NCBI RefSeq assembly: GCF_016859285.1
Contig: NC_053414.1
Span: forward strand, 7,908,017 to 7,972,016
DNA length: 64,000 nt
Origin: Xiphias gladius
Lineage: Eukaryota; Chordata; Actinopteri; Istiophoriformes; Xiphiidae
Direction of reading: 5' to 3'
Numbering within the stretch: the stretch's first letter is position 1; every line of letters starts with the position of its first letter. Both the position numbers and the translations under genes were made by a program. Shown one piece after another: positions 12,301 to 25,900 of this stretch. The notes below the pieces were generated by a model. That model was not told the origin of the DNA and searched no databases. It saw only the letters and a list, made by a program, of their open reading frames with translations.

Positions 12301-15300
12301 TCGAGCATCACACACAGCCGCAGCTGGGAACTTACGGCTCCGCCCATAGCTTTGTTTACCAGAGCGTAGACTTTTCCGCCAGGGATCAACAAATTAAACG
12401 CACCTATAGATGTAAATTCGCGGACGAACAGTAGGATACATCTTGAAATTATAGTTTTTGGACAAAGCTGACATGGCCAAAAGTGTGTGGACATGACCTC
12501 CGTGGTGCGAGGCGGTTACTCTCCTGAAAACCGGCTCCTTTAGGTGTTTATTTCGGTCTCTTCGCAGGCTTCTTACACCTCGGAGGCCTCCGAACTGCCC
12601 TCTACAATTACATCTTTGCAAAGAAGTATGGAGGCGCGTTCGTCCTGCGACTGGAGGACACTGATCAGAGCAGACTGGTGCCGGGAGCAGCAGCGTCCAT
12701 AGAGGACATGCTGGAGTGGGCCGGTAGGAAGCACTGTGATTGTGGATTGTCACTGCCAGGTTTATTCGTTGTAGGTAACCACTGTCAGGATCATAAGCGG
12801 TGTAGTTCTGAAAAATCAAAATATTCCCTTCTCACATATTAGACAGCAACTTTCAAACGTTTTTCAGAGGTGGCGAATTCTTGTGTTAAAATACGGTGTT
12901 GCGGTGGTTTTATTAATTTCATGTCAAGGTTTTCATTTTCACGTCTGCCAGGTGTACCTCCAGACGAGAGTCCCCGTAGAGGCGGGCCGGTGGGTCCATA
13001 TCTGCAGTCTCAGAGACTAGACCTGTACAGTCAGACCGCCCAGCAGCTTGTGGAGAGTGGTCACGCCTACTACTGTTTCTGCAGCCCGCAGAGACTGGAA
13101 CTGCTCAAAAAAGAGGCTTTGAGGGCCGGGCAGACTCCTCGGTGACTAAATAACACGAATAGACAAACAGTTTTCTTCATGTTACACATTCTCGCAGACT
13201 TGAATATAACATACAACCAGACTTCGGGACGTCTTTGTCAGATTTAAGGCAGTCGCTGCGTTTCCCTTTCTCCGCAGGTACGACAACAGGTGTCGTCACC
13301 TTCGGGCCGACCAGGTCCAGGAGAAGCTGGCCAAGGGAGCGCCACATGTGATCAGGTTTCGTCTGGAAGCGGGCATCGAGCCTTTTCAGGATATGATCTT
13401 TGGATGGAATCGTCATGAGGTGGCCCAGGTGGGGTTTCCTGTGATTGCACTCGTTTGAATGTGCAGCATCTAAAATGTCTGTAGTCTCTTGTGTCTTTTG
13501 ATTTACTGGTGCTCACACTATATGATGTAGGATAGAGTCACAGTCGTGAGGACTATTAATTCCCCAATTTCTCCTTAGATAACTAATGGGTGCTTTAATG
13601 CATTTGTGCCATTAAATTTAATAATTTAATTAGAATCCGGGATCTTTGACATTGCAGTCCTGGCTTATCGACAGTTTTTGTTTCTAGAAATAAAACTCAA
13701 ATGTCTGAGAGGACTGTCAGAGTAACTTTAATTTTTCAATTTTGCTTTTCATACCCTCTGCCCTCTCTTCTAGGTGGAGGGGGACCCCGTGGTGATCAAA
13801 GCAGATGGGTTTCCCACCTATCACCTCGCTAACATAGTGGATGATCATTACATGAAGATCAGCCATGTTCTGCGGGGGTCTGAGTGGCTCATCTCCACCT
13901 CCAAACATCTCCTCATGTATCAAGCTCTTGGGTGGAAACCACCCACCTTTGGACATCTGCCACTTCTGATGAACAAAGATGGTAGTAAACTGTCCAAGAG
14001 GCAGGGGGATATATTCATCCAGAGCTTCCAGAGAGCCGGGATCCTGCCGGAGGCTCTGCTGGATATCACCACCAACTGTGGATCTGGATTCAACAGTGAG
14101 TGATGTAGAAGTTATGAGATACTGAAGAGAGAGTGCAGAGAACATAAGTTAAAATGCATATAAAAACTTAAAAATGCATTTATATGGATTCTTGAATTCC
14201 ATTTAAGATTGCACCTGGAGATAGTGATTGGAAAAAAAAAAAAAAAAAACTTGAAAAACCTGCTTAAGAAATCAGCTCCGAATATTTTGCCACAACAAGA
14301 ATATTTATGTTCTTCTAAAGTCGTCACGTTGCCTTACAGCCAATCGAATGGGAAGGAGGATAGATGAGCTGATCTCTGAGTTTAATCCTTCAAAGATCAC
14401 AACTCATTCGGCTTTGTTAGACCTGGAAAAACTACCAGAGTTCAACAGGTAAGTCAAAACTCTGTCCCTCCCTTTTTCTCCTGTCCTTTTACCTCTGATG
14501 TTCTCTTTCTCACATCTCTTATCTGTGTCTGTTTGACTGTCTCTCTACCTCGGTTACTGTCACTGAGGCCTTCTCTGGTTCTAGATCAGAGGAGCACAGG
14601 TGTACATTACAGAAAAATGAAAGTAAAACCTTTAATCATATAATTGGTAGACTCAACAAACAAGCTGATTATTCAGCGTCCACCACATGCACTGCTACCA
14701 ATTATGTCTCTAAATAATGTCTCTAATTGTGACAGAATCCACCTGGAGCAGCGTATTGGAGACGAGGAGCAGTGCCTCTTGCTGATAAAAGATCTACAGG
14801 TACAAATCCAGCAGGCCTACACAGCAGAGATCCAGGATGAAGAAGTCCTACACGAGGATTATATCAGGCGGGTGCTGCATCTTCGTAAGGTAACCTTTTG
14901 AGCATACTTACGAATATATATTTATATTTAATACATTTGACCATGTGTTCACATAATGTTTCCATATTCAAAACACCCATACTGTGCCTGCAACATGCTA
15001 AATGTTTGTTAGCATGTTTAGATTTTGAGCCTAAGCACAGCCGAGGAAAACAAAGTACACCTTAAACTGTCTGAGCGTAGCCACTGTGTAGAGGATAAAC
15101 CCTTTTGATACTGGAAACAATGACGTCTTCCGCCTCCCTCCGGGTGACCTAGAGGACGTCATAACTGGCCAGAAATCTCTCTACAGTAGTATCTGCATTT
15201 ACTGTATGTTTAAAAGTATCATCTCAAACACGTAGGTGTACGAAACGTCTGTGTTAGCCCTGCTGATGGTTTGTTTTTAGCTCGAGCAAAAAGGGAACAG

Positions 15301-18300
15301 GCAAGGTTTTGTAAGACTGGTAAATTACTTAAAATCTTCTGGTATGTCGAAGTCATAAAACAAGTTCATGGTGTTGATAAAATGTTTATTGCAAGTGGTC
15401 TCAGTTTGAAGTACATCATCTGGGTTTTCCTTCAGAGACGTAGATATTGTTTGTCATGGTTCTCTGACTATGTGAAAAAAAATTATAAATGTTTTATTTT
15501 AAATCCAGTAATCCTCTATTTATTTTTTTACTTTATCTCTTTCTACTGGTGATTAGATATGGTCTCTACTCTTTTTTTTTTTTTTTTTTCTGCTCTCATG
15601 CCTGTACTGTAATACTGAAACCCTTCTTTTCCCTTCTCTACAGGGTCACATATCCTCCCTTAAGGAGCTGGTAAGTCCTGGTTATTCTTACCTGTGGGTG
15701 CGTCCTTCCTTCTCCAGCCAGCAAGTGGCAGCACTCACTTCAGAAGCTCCGCGCATTGCCTCATTAGTGCTGAGGTATGTAGTATCATTAACTGTTAACC
15801 GCAGTTCGCTTTACTCTACAACTCGTGTTTTAGCAGGATTATGAACATTTCTGTGTCTGTATTTAGATTAATAGAAGAGCGAGGTGAGGAGTTGGCATTG
15901 GATCAGCTGAGTAAAGATCTGAAGACTTTGGCTAAACAGACCAAAGCTACAAAGTACAGAGAAGTGATGAAGCTTTTGCGTCTGGCTCTCAGCGGTCTGC
16001 AGGTACCTGAAGACATCGCCTTCATGTTTATGACTGCATAGTAATATAATATCTACAGGGCTTTGGAGGTGTTGAACTTCAAGCTAACTTTAAAGGATAA
16101 GGCTGTCGATTTTCTTTATTTTGATTATTGACAACAAATCCCACGAAAAGACCAAATCCACAATGAATTTTTTCTACTTACATTTATCCTTACTCACTGA
16201 GTGTGTATCCGGAACTTCAGCGTATTCCCCTGTGTCAGAGCTCCATTTTTGTATAAAAACTATTAAAAACACACCGTTGAGCCCCACACTGTTGCACTGG
16301 GTAACATGTTTCTTAGTTATGAAAAATATGGGCACTGTGTTTATTTAGAAACAGCTCCACAGACTGATAACAACGATGATTTTCACTCTCTGGAGACTGT
16401 TTCCTGTGAGGCAGGGGCCAGTGCGCATGCTCGGGAACAAAGTTCATGTTGTAAACAATCACCGGTTTTAGCATTAGAATATGAAGTGCTCTGTACGTGG
16501 CTGTGGGAATGTCCGGACTCTGCCCCACACATTTCAAATTTCTCAAAGAACTTAAGGCCAAAGTGAAGAGGTTGTGATATGTAGCACAGCCTCTTCACTT
16601 TGGCCAGTGAAGCAGTGTAAACAGAACCACATGTCTGAGCAAGCGCAGTGGCCTCTGCCTCACAGGCACTACTCTCCAGACACTGTAAAAGTCATCGCCG
16701 TTATCAGTCTGTGTGCCCATGTTCTTCGTAATGAAGAAAAATGTCACCCAGTGGGGCTCACTGATGCATTTTTGGACAACAATGGAGCTCTATGGCACAA
16801 AGGAATAAGCTTAATCAGGTTTTGGATAAACAAACAATACTTGTCATGGGTTTGGTTGACAGATATAGAAAATCACCAGACTTATCCTTTAACCCAGAGC
16901 TTCACCAGCAGCTCAACTTGTACATTGAGTCAGTCACACACATCCCCAGCTGTGTGTGACTGACTGACCTCTTTGACTTCAACATTTCCTGACTGGGGCA
17001 AAAAAAAAAAAAAAAAAAGATGAAGTGAACTTATGATGTTGAAGCCGGATCCATCAGTCAAGCCTGGTCCTTCTTAGTCTCACATGTCCTGACAACATCC
17101 TGCCTTTGTGAATTATGTAGCCTCTGCCTTTTTTCTTGAAGGTTTTTATTTAATAAAAGTACTTTCATTTCTTTTGACATGAAAGCAAAAGCTGGAGACA
17201 GCGGAGGACATCCACAACTAGGGCAAATGATTGTGATGTTCAGCAAAAACATGCAAGAGTATGTTTACGCCCACTGCCTCCCTTCTTCCCCACTCCTGGT
17301 TTCTTGTTGTTCAACTCCAGCTACAACCCCACCTTGTTTTACTATGATTAAATCTGACATGTCTGAAAAATGTCATGCATTCCGGGACAGCTTGTCACAA
17401 AGTCCAGGTGCTCTTCAAAATTGCTTCAACTAGACGACCTATTCTGATGAGCCACTGCCGTGCCGGCACAAGGGTTTCCGTCTCAGAGCACAAAAATGTG
17501 TCTTGGACAGGCTGATCATGGTAAAAGTTAAGTAGTCTGTGCTGGGCTTTAGCAGAGGTGGTCGTTTAATAAGTGTGAGCAGGCTGACTCTGCAGAAACA
17601 CAGCTGCACAAAACCCTACCCTAACTGTTTTCCTAATAGTCATTGTTATGGCTTTTTCTGTAAGCAGCCCCTGTACAAATTCAGCCAGCCCCCATATTAT
17701 TCACAATAGGTTGCAGTCGTGTCCAGTCCTGACGATATATTTGCATTTTGAATTTAGTCACTCATCATAATTTTCCAGCATTATATGAATAAATGGATCC
17801 AGTCCAAAGGAACTTTTGTGACCCAAGGTCAAATCACACCACAAAAAAAGTGACAGCCTTTCCAGTGACTGCTCTGAGTTACAAAGCAAACAAAGATTAA
17901 GATGTTTGTTTTTCTTAGACTGGCGTTTACTTAGCTAATGTTTATCTTCCTCAAGAACTCCACCTACGTGTCAATATTTTAGTATCATCTTAACTTTCAG
18001 AGGAACTCATAACATCCTCCAATCATTGTTTTTAACAGCTGACTTGCAACTTTCATTTCTGCAATTTAACTTTTAAAATGTATTTTTCAAACTCCACCTG
18101 AGCAACAATTCATTCTTTTTTTTTTTTTTTCTTTTTTTCTTTTTGGCTGCAATAATAAAAAAAGACTAAGAAGTTCCTGCTGGGCTTATAAAATTGCACG
18201 TGTCCCTTTTTTATTTCCCTCCATGGCATGACAAGGGTAAACTCTACAATAACAAGTTTAAAATGATGGTAATGATTAAAGCCTCAGAAATGCAACATTC

Positions 18301-18511
18301 CCCACAGTAACCCTGCAGGAATATGGAAAGGAAGTTACTGTCTGTTGTGTTACTGTCTGGTTTTATTTGTGTTACTTCACTGACCCCTGATCCTCTGTTC
18401 CCCTCCGACCTGCAGCAAGGTCCCAGTGTAGCCGAGATGATGGTGTCTTTGGGGCCTGCAGAGATCAGCCATCGATTCCGGAAACTTCTGCCTCTTTCAG
18501 AGACTAGTTAA
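12071..18511 (+). CDS. ears2: mitochondrial glutamyl-tRNA synthetase (EARS2), complete, 10 exons
   Basis: This class I aminoacyl-tRNA synthetase charges mitochondrial tRNA with glutamate. Exons: 12071-12260, 12568-12723, 12952-13141, 13278-13428, 13774-14095, 14340-14448, 14736-14889, 15644-15774, 15867-16002, 18416-18511; about 544 aa against 523 in human. All junctions are GT-AG and phases are continuous. Residues 1-35 are Arg-rich with almost no acidic residues, as in a mitochondrial targeting peptide. [10 protein letters not shown] then FLHLGG (about 58-70) is the HIGH-type signature. KLSKRQGD (about 301-308) is the KMSKS loop. [32 protein letters not shown] and [10 protein letters not shown] match the human enzyme closely. 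I chose ATG 12071; a second ATG follows at 12074. The last intron (2.4 kb) holds a TTAA-flanked inverted-repeat element. gga2 follows on the same strand, as in human 16p12. Confidence 0.95.
16089..16892. mobile_element. 0.8 kb giant inverted-repeat element with TTAA flanks in ears2 intron 9
   Basis: The two halves are diverged reverse complements across about 400 bp. The left end ttaaaggataaggctg pairs with the right end cagacttatcctttaa. Internal landmarks pair as well: gagctccattt with aatggagctc, gagccccac with gtggggctc, cagactgataac with gttatcagtctg, and cctgtgaggcaggggcc with ggcctctgcctcacagg. The centre is a perfect 15-bp hairpin, 16556-16570 with 16591-16605. TTAA lies at both outer edges (16090-16093, 16889-16892), the target-site duplication typical of piggyBac-type transposons. 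No transposase is encoded, so it looks like a foldback or non-autonomous element. The piggyBac link is inference. Confidence 0.75.
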
Positions 18512-18707
18512 AGACTGGGCAACCTGTCACCTCATGGACTGATGTCAACTTGAAGACAAGAACTGCTGTTAAGGACGTGGCCTTGTATGTTGAGAGTTAA
18601 ATATATGACCTCACACTGACTCTTCCGAAAGCTAACCGGGACACATTTAAAATGAACTGCACCCACTGGTATGAGTGAAATAATACTTGAATTATTACAA
18701 ATATTTT

Positions 18708-18713
18708 ATTAAA
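18708..18713 (+). promoter_or_regulatory. candidate ears2 poly(A) signal (ATTAAA)
   Basis: ATTAAA lies about 200 bp after the ears2 stop codon, in an AT-rich 3' flank. A TG/T-rich stretch (tggtctgttagttttattcgg) follows some 30 bp later. It is the first reasonable polyadenylation hexamer after the stop; transcript evidence would decide. Confidence 0.4.
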
Positions 18714-19284
18714 AAAAGTTGAAAACTGATTTGACGCACATGGTCTGTTAGTTTTATTCGGTCCTGTGCGACTTTACAGGACCAGGTGACACTATGCACC
18801 GAAGGATGGGAAGTACCTTGGTATTTTTATGCAAATTTTTATCTGCATCACTTCAGAAAAACAGTTTTAACGAACTCCAGTTTAGAGATGTATTGCGCAG
18901 TCACAAGGGAAAACACTTCCAATTTAAAAATGAAAGTCATATAAATGCCTGTCATGCAACAAAAAAAGGGACACAAAAAAAACTACAAAATAGCAGTGGG
19001 TGCTTTTGAAAAACAGAAATCGCAAGTCATGAATTATTTTAATTACTTTTGACTCTCTCACGCAACATATATTTAATATTAAATTACTGCTCAGCTGTTT
19101 CACTTTAATGTCATAGCATACTGCATTGAAGATTGAAAGCTGTATTCTGTTGAATTTTTATAAATAATATCAAATAATTATGTCTTTTTAAAACAACAGC
19201 TATAGTTAGACTCAAGTATTTTAAATGTTAAATTCTTTAAATCAAATCTTTGTGTTGGATTCGATACTGTTTGGAACCGATAAG

Positions 19285-19760
19285 ACCACTACCATGGACT
19301 CTGGGGTAAACATTTACTCAACTACTGCACTGAAGTACAGTTTTGAGGTAGATTATTTAACCTTTATGCCACTTTTATTTTACTTTTATCTCAAATATTT
19401 TTCTTTTTTACTCCACTGCATTTATTTGACAGGTGTAGTTAGCTGCTATACAATGAGTTGATAAATTATGTTTAATTAACTGCCCGAGAGTATCAAAAAT
19501 AATCTCTACCTTGAGCTGCTCCAACAGTAAAGTACTACTTACACATAAATGCATCAGAATGAACAATTCAGTAATATAATGTATAATCATGTAACACACA
19601 GGGGCCACTTTTACTGTTTAATTACATTTTGCTGATGACATTTATGTACTTGAGTAAGATTTTGTATGCAGGACATTGACTTGTAATGGAATATTTTTTA
19701 ATTGATGTATAGCTACTTTTACATTAGTAAAGGTCTGGGATACTTCATTCACCACAGATT
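19285..19760. repeat. dispersed teleost repeat (agtaaaagtac family), copy 2
   Basis: Landmarks are ctggggtaaacatttactcaac, gcactgaagtacagttttgagg, aagtactacttacac and cttgagtaag. They match the copy at 6340-6855 over the same order of motifs. Confidence 0.6.
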
Positions 19761-19799
19761 TTATTCAGTATTCAGTTAAACAGTATACTTTAAGCCTGC

Positions 19800-19950
19800 T
19801 ACACACAACAAACTGGGGGCCTGGGGGTTAAAGGCACCGTCCATAAACCGAAATATCCCTGGTTTGAGTCCAGTTGGGCTGTACTTTGTTGATTCTCTTG
19901 TTTCCCTTCTTTCGTGTCATCTACCTACTGTCAATAAAGGCATAAAATAT
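19800..19950 (+). repeat. tRNA-derived SINE
   Basis: An A-box-like gggggttaaaggc (near 19823) is followed about 40 bp later by a B-box-like ggtttgagtcc (19861-19871). The tail, cgtgtcatctacctactgtcaataaaggcataaaa, resembles the 3' part of a common percomorph SINE. An antisense copy of the tail and B-box region lies at about 28560-28680. Pol III boxes are inferred from sequence similarity. Confidence 0.6.
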
Positions 19951-20002
19951 CCCTAGAGTACTGGAAAAAGGAAAACACACTTAGGACTTTAGCCAGCTCG
20001 CA

Positions 20003-20215
20003 GTGGTGGAGGAAGTACTCAGACCCTTTACTTAATAGCAGAAACACCAAACTGTAGAAATACTCCTTACAAGTAAGAGTCCTGCCTTTGAAATTTTACT
20101 TAAAGTATTATCACCTAAATATAATATGAGTATCAAAAGTGGAGGAAGACATGCAGCTGTATGGCTGCAATAATACTTTAAAATACTGAAATACTGTTAT
20201 GGAGAGGTTACGGAA
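20003..20215. repeat. dispersed teleost repeat (agtaaaagtac family), copy 3
   Basis: It begins with cagtggtggaggaagtactc, the best-conserved start of this family, followed by agaccctttacttaatagcag and aagtaagagtcctgc. It is a partial copy next to the SINE. Confidence 0.65.
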
Positions 20216-20449
20216 AATTACATTCTGATGATTTTTGAAGAGAAATTATGTAAATACTACCCCTTTGAGACTTGTAAGGCAGGTCAAGAACTGTCATTAG
20301 GAGTCGTCAGATGATGATATTTCCAGAGCTGATAAATTCTCTGACTCTTCAAACCTTGCAGTAACACTTAACAACCGCGGGCTAATCCAAACAACTGACT
20401 AATGATCTGAAAATGAAGCTAACTGATGCCTACAAAGCGGGGGATGCTA

Positions 20450-21300
20450 TAAGAAGATATCAAAGTGTTTCCAGCTTCATATTTCCTCTCTCCAAAATGT
20501 CATTAAGAAATAGTCGTTAAGGGGGACTGTAGAAGTCAAGACAAGATCTGGAAGACCAGGAAAACATTTGGATAGAACTGCAGGTCTGCTGGGCAGAAAG
20601 GCAAAGCCAAAACCCCCATATGACTGCAGAGGACCTGCAGGAGACTAGCTGACACACAAGTGGTGGTTCAGTGTTCCACGGTGTGGCGTTGATGCACAAA
20701 CAGGGTCTACATGAGGAGTCATCAGAGGGAAACCCTCCCTGCGACCTCATCGCAAAGGTCAACGTCTGAAGTCCGCAAAGCAACGTCTAGATAATCCAGA
20801 GTCGTTTTGGAAACAAGTGCTGCCTACAGATGAAGCTCTCTGGCCTCAGTCACCAAAAGCGTGTTTGGGGGGGGGGGGTCGGTATTTTATGAAAAGAAGA
20901 CCTTGCCAGTTGTTAAGCATGGGGGTGGAATTATTCTGCTTTGGGGATTTGTGGCAGCCAGTGGCACAGGATGCATTGCTCGAATAGAGGGAAGAATGAT
21001 TTCCTCTAAATTTCAGCAAATACTGGATGCAAATTTCCCTGCAGTCGGTTAAGAAAAGTGAAAGTGAAAAGAAGCTGGGTCCTACAACAGGACAAAGATC
21101 CAAATCCGACATCAAAACCCACGGTGAAATACTTCGAGAAAGACAAGCTGAAGCTTTTGGAACGGCCCTCACAGTTCCCCATGACCTGAACATCACTTAC
21201 AATCAGCGGGTAGATCTTAAACATGCTGTGTGTGCTAGACAGCCTAAAAATATCTCAGGACCTGAAGTGACCTGCAGGGAAAGTGGGTAAAATTTCCTAA
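20450..21300 (+). pseudogene. decayed Tc1-type DNA transposase
   Basis: Broken frames resemble the Tc1 transposase in order. A helix-turn-helix-like part lies near 20430-20560. Near 20800 comes SFWKQVLPTDEALW, like the FW..VLWSDE region of the DDE domain. At 20918-20990 comes VKHGGGIILLWG followed by FVAASGTGC. At 21075-21110 comes SWVLQQDKDPK, like the WVFQQDNDPKHT box. At 21185-21210 comes DLNITYN, where the family has DLNPIE. Several stops and frameshifts interrupt it, so it is inactive. The family DDE residues are partly lost. Terminal repeats could not be located with confidence. Confidence 0.75.
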
Positions 21301-22464
21301 ATCAAGAATAGAAAGACTTTTTAACTGGTTACAAAAGGCGTTTTTCAAGCTGTGAAGTCTTCCAAAGACGGCTGTGGTGCCCAAAGTTAGTTTAATTTTT
21401 GCCCCCGTATTTTTTAAGTACATGAGATAAAAAGTAACAGTGCATTAACATTTGAAAGAAGGCTCTGTTTTAATTACTACTTTTCACTTCAAAGATCAAC
21501 AAAATAAGAAATTTGCACAGGGGTTCCCAAACTTTTGATTAAGAAATACAATGTAACTATTTTACTTTTTACTTTACTCCATGTATTTCACTGCTCTTGT
21601 CACTTTGCTTAGATACAAAAATACGATTGACGTATAAAATATGTTTTGTCAAAGGATAGGCTTACTTTTTTTTTTTTTCCTGTGGTGCCCTAAAGCAATA
21701 GGCAGTATGAACATTAAAACGGGTTTCACTGTCCAAAATTTTTGCATACAAACTGTATTTGCCTCTGAAATGTAGTGAAATAGTTTGTATAAAAGGGAAA
21801 AAATGGAAATGGAAATACCCAAGTAATGTATGAGTGCTCATGGTTGCTTTACTGACCGGGTACACCGGGCTCAGGCCCAGGGTCCATGAGAGGTCATGGG
21901 GCCCATGGGTAAGAGCCTATGTATGAAGTGACCGTTATAATATTTGTTTAGAAGTCGTAGAGCAAAGTTAAAAGCCACAAAATGACCAAAAAGAAACAAC
22001 AAATGATCCCAAAGAGAGGTAAACCAACTACAAGAGAAGCAAAATGACCACAAAGAGACAGACTTTTAGTCCGGGGGGGATTTTGTAGGAGGAGTAGGGG
22101 GTGGTTTAACTGTCTGTTGCCCAGGGGCCCATCTTCTCATAAACCCTCCATACAAGTACCTCAAGGGTTAATGTACTTTTACTTTTTTACTTTCCACAGC
22201 TGGTTACGTGTTCATATGAGTTAGTGTTTTTTTTTTAATTAAGTACTCAGTGTAGTGGGTGGGCTTTTTTTGGGTGGGGGGTGGCACACACACACACACA
22301 CACACACGCATAAATTGTTAGTGTGTCAGGAGTGTGACTGGGCGTGAGTGTCACATGTCGCCTCAGTGAGAGAGAGGCAGCCGTTTGACACCTCCGCTTC
22401 CCCCCAGAGACACACTCAGATCCGCGGCTGTCAGCAGCTCTGGACCCGCAGGAGACGGACGGCG

Positions 22465-22897
22465 ATGGCGACCGGTGACAGCTCGGCAACTTTCGAGTCG
22501 TGGCTCAGTAAGTAAAACGGGGAAAAGACAGAAGACACGTTTTTGTTGTTTTTTTTTTGTTTGTTTGTTTTTTTAACTTGTAGATCCGACCTAGCTAACG
22601 CAACGTTGTCATCTCACATCGGACCCCAACCGCTGCTGTTTCCTACGCAACGTTTCACTGAGGCTCAGCTGACTGGGCGTCAGTTGGATTCGGTCGCCGC
22701 CATAAATAAATAAATAAATAATAAATTCGCGTATGCGTCGATGTGGTTCAACTTTTCGTACATCGGTTGGACGCGATGCAGAAAGTATCAGTTGGAACAG
22801 GAAGTTGGCTGGCCCGTGCGCGCGCGCCCTTCCAGCGCCGGAGCGGTGTGTTGTGTGCTAGCTACCGCTGCGCGCGCTCAAGATGGCAGGAAAAAAA

Positions 22898-22982
<85 letters not shown>

Positions 22983-25900
22983 AATTTCTTCAGTTTGGCT
23001 TGAAGTTTTTTTAAAAAAAAGTAATAATTCCACCATGGGGAAACACACCGTTACTAGTTAATGACCTGCATTTTAAAAAATTCACCGACGAGTTGGCAGG
23101 TATAAGGGGGAAAATGTTTGAAAAGTGCACTAGAGCTGCAACAGTCAGTTGGTTAATCGGTTAGTCGATTGATGAAGAAAATTAATCAGCAACTGCTTTA
23201 ATAATCGATGCTGATAAAGTTATGGTTCCGTGTTCTCTTTTTACTTGTATAACATCGTAGTAAAACAAATATTTTAGGGGTGTTGTCTGTTGGACTGACA
23301 AAACAAGACATTTAATGATGTCTCCCTTTGCTCTAGGACGTTTTTTCACTGTTTTCTGATGGTTTACACAATTAATCGATAATGAAAATAATCATTAGTT
23401 GCAGCCCTATTTAATTCTGACTGTAGGTGAGGTGTTACTACGGTAATTGTGACTGTCTTGTTCCAATCCCCGGTTTTGGCCATTTTCGTTAAAATCGGTT
23501 GAACTTTCATGCCCTTTGGCAGCATGCAAACAAAAAGAAACAAAAAACAAAAAGAACATCCTCTCTGCTTTTCTAAAACTCTTTAGATACTGGCAAAGTT
23601 TTCAAGGTGGCTCCCCACTGGAGGTAAAGGATTTTCGTGCCAGAACAGCAGTATTTAATGATTTTTATCTCACGCTCTGTGTAACATCTGAATATTCAAA
23701 GTAAATAGTAACACCATTTCTCAGATGAATGTAGCGGATAAGAGTACAAAAGTCAGCCATAAGACCAATACCTAAGTACATCAAAATAACAGTAAGGAAT
23801 TCTACTTTGGTGCGTAAACGATTAGTTGATTAATCGATTGGTAAAATTGAGAGAAAATTAATCAGCAGCAATGGGTTTTGGGCTAACTGTCAGATCAAAC
23901 AAGCAATGTTAAGAGTCCGGCTCTGGAGAGGTTTGATGGGTATTTTTACTATCATTATCTGGTATTTTATAGACTCAACAATTTCTCAATTAACTGGGAA
24001 TCTCTTCGATTTTATTTCAACTTTAATAAATCAGTTTGACGTGATGCAAAAAGTATCAGTTTATTGATAATGATATTGATAATGAAAATAATTGTTTGTT
24101 GTGCATATAGCACTTAAACATGTTGTGGTTCCACACTTCTGTGCACCCACCTTTCACTGTTTTTTATGAAGGTCTGTCTTTAATTTCAATTCCTCATTAT
24201 ATTTTACATTTTCATATTTTTGCAAACATAGGTATTTGCATATGTATGATCTAGTCGTGGCACGTTATGGAGATATTTTTTGGTCCTGTTTCTCTGGTGT
24301 GTTTGTTCCAGACCAGGCCACTAACCCAAATAATGGGGAGGAAAGGTGGGACTGCATCCAGGGCTTCTACCAGCTTGTTAACCAGGAGACTGATGGGTAA
24401 CAAGAGTTTTTCTTTATTTCCACCTACATTTTGAGCACCTGCACAGCCCTGCATGGGTTTCCACATTGTTTTCCAACTCTGAACATGAATTAAAGTTTTT
24501 GAGGCAGGCCGCTTGCTTCTGGAACTTACTTAAATGCGACTGCTTGAGAAACATTTGCTTCACATCCATGTTGCAATCACAGCTTCTCAGTTACAGCATC
24601 GCGCAAGAGATAGGGGAAACTCTACAGCACCGTTTTCCCATGCTCAGTTTGAATGCATTATATTATCTAAAGGTAATACAATGTAAATTCAAAGGCAGCA
24701 CAAATCTTTGTTCCTACTTCGTTTAGGTTTTCATCCATTTCTATTAGCTGCGATCAAGCAGGACAATGTTTGGGAACTATGTTAATAGTTCTTTTACTCT
24801 TGGAATAACATGTTCTCTGCTTAAAGTGTTTTCAGTCATTTTAATGTGACGTAAAGCTTAATTCTCTGCTTTCAGGCCACAGGTAGCCATTCGGCTTCTA
24901 GCTCATAAAATCCAGTCCCCACAGGAGAAAGAGGCTCTGCAGGCGCTCACTGTGAGTAATCAGACCGCTCGCCTCTACCTAAAATACACAGGTGATCTGC
25001 GTTACACGATGTATCCTTGTTTGGTACCTACATACAGTATACATCTGTTTTTTTGTTTGTTTGTTTGTTTTAATAAATGCTCTTTGCCATGACTCATACT
25101 CAGCATTTACCATCACATCATTCACTGAAAAACAATGCCTTAGTTTTAACTCTGGGAGAAGCAGGTCCTGTGAATAATATCTGTGACTGTCTTTTATCAC
25201 ATGGTGACATGAGGGATTTAATCATCTGCATTTGAATCTGCTGTGACACCAAACGGTTTGTTGTCAATACGTTAAAGAAAGCTGCAGTGTTTCACGTTAA
25301 AATGCAATTTAGAGAAGCCTCTTGATAGTCATGAGCCTCGTGTCATGTGATATAAAAGGTGGTTAACCACAAACATGCAGCGACAGAATCTGTTCCTTCT
25401 CTCTTGTGTTGCATAAGAAACATAACTTTTTTTTTAATTCTTTTTACATTTTCACTCGTTCAAGTGAAGATGCAAGTTCAAGATTTATTCCGGTTTGGTG
25501 CTTTCCAGGTTCTCGAGGCATGTATGAACAACTGTGGTAAGAGGTTCCACGGCGAGGCCGCCAAGTTTCGCTTTCTCAATGAGCTCATCAAAGTCTTAAC
25601 ACCAAAGGTACTGCTGATCACAGAGAGACGTGTGTTTTGGTAGCTGGAGGCAAAAGCCAACATTTTATTTTAAACTGTGATTTTTAAAAGAGTTCCTAAC
25701 TCTGTGTGTACCAATCCTGTTTGAATAGTGTCATTGAAGGATTGTTAAAGGAGATTTATTGTCTGATTCTGAGAACTCACCTGACCTAAATTCAGTGCCC
25801 AGAAGACAATAATAGCACACACATCCATGTCTTACATAACAGAAATCTCATCAGACCAGATCCGTTTAAATAATCTGTTTTAGCGTATTCTATACTTGAC

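Larger units (their letters stand above)
18720..22430. other. ears2-gga2 intergenic region, repeat-rich
   Basis: No gene is recognised here. The stretch holds two copies of the 'agtaaaagtac' repeat (about 19285-19760 and 20003-20215), a tRNA-derived SINE (about 19800-19950), a decayed Tc1-type transposase (about 20450-21300), and a CA run near 22285-22308. Sequence just before gga2 exon 1 becomes GC-richer, consistent with its promoter. Confidence 0.6.

Noticed and set aside
11927..12819. Minus-strand frames over ears2 exons 1-2
   Set aside because: GC-rich shadows of confirmed ears2 exons in the opposite strand.
19800..19950. Functional tRNA gene
   Set aside because: Only A- and B-box-like motifs are present. 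No cloverleaf or anticodon stem can be formed, and the tail marks it as a SINE.
22743..23003. Frame with a long Ile-Tyr repeat
   Set aside because: Product of the TA microsatellite in gga2 intron 1.
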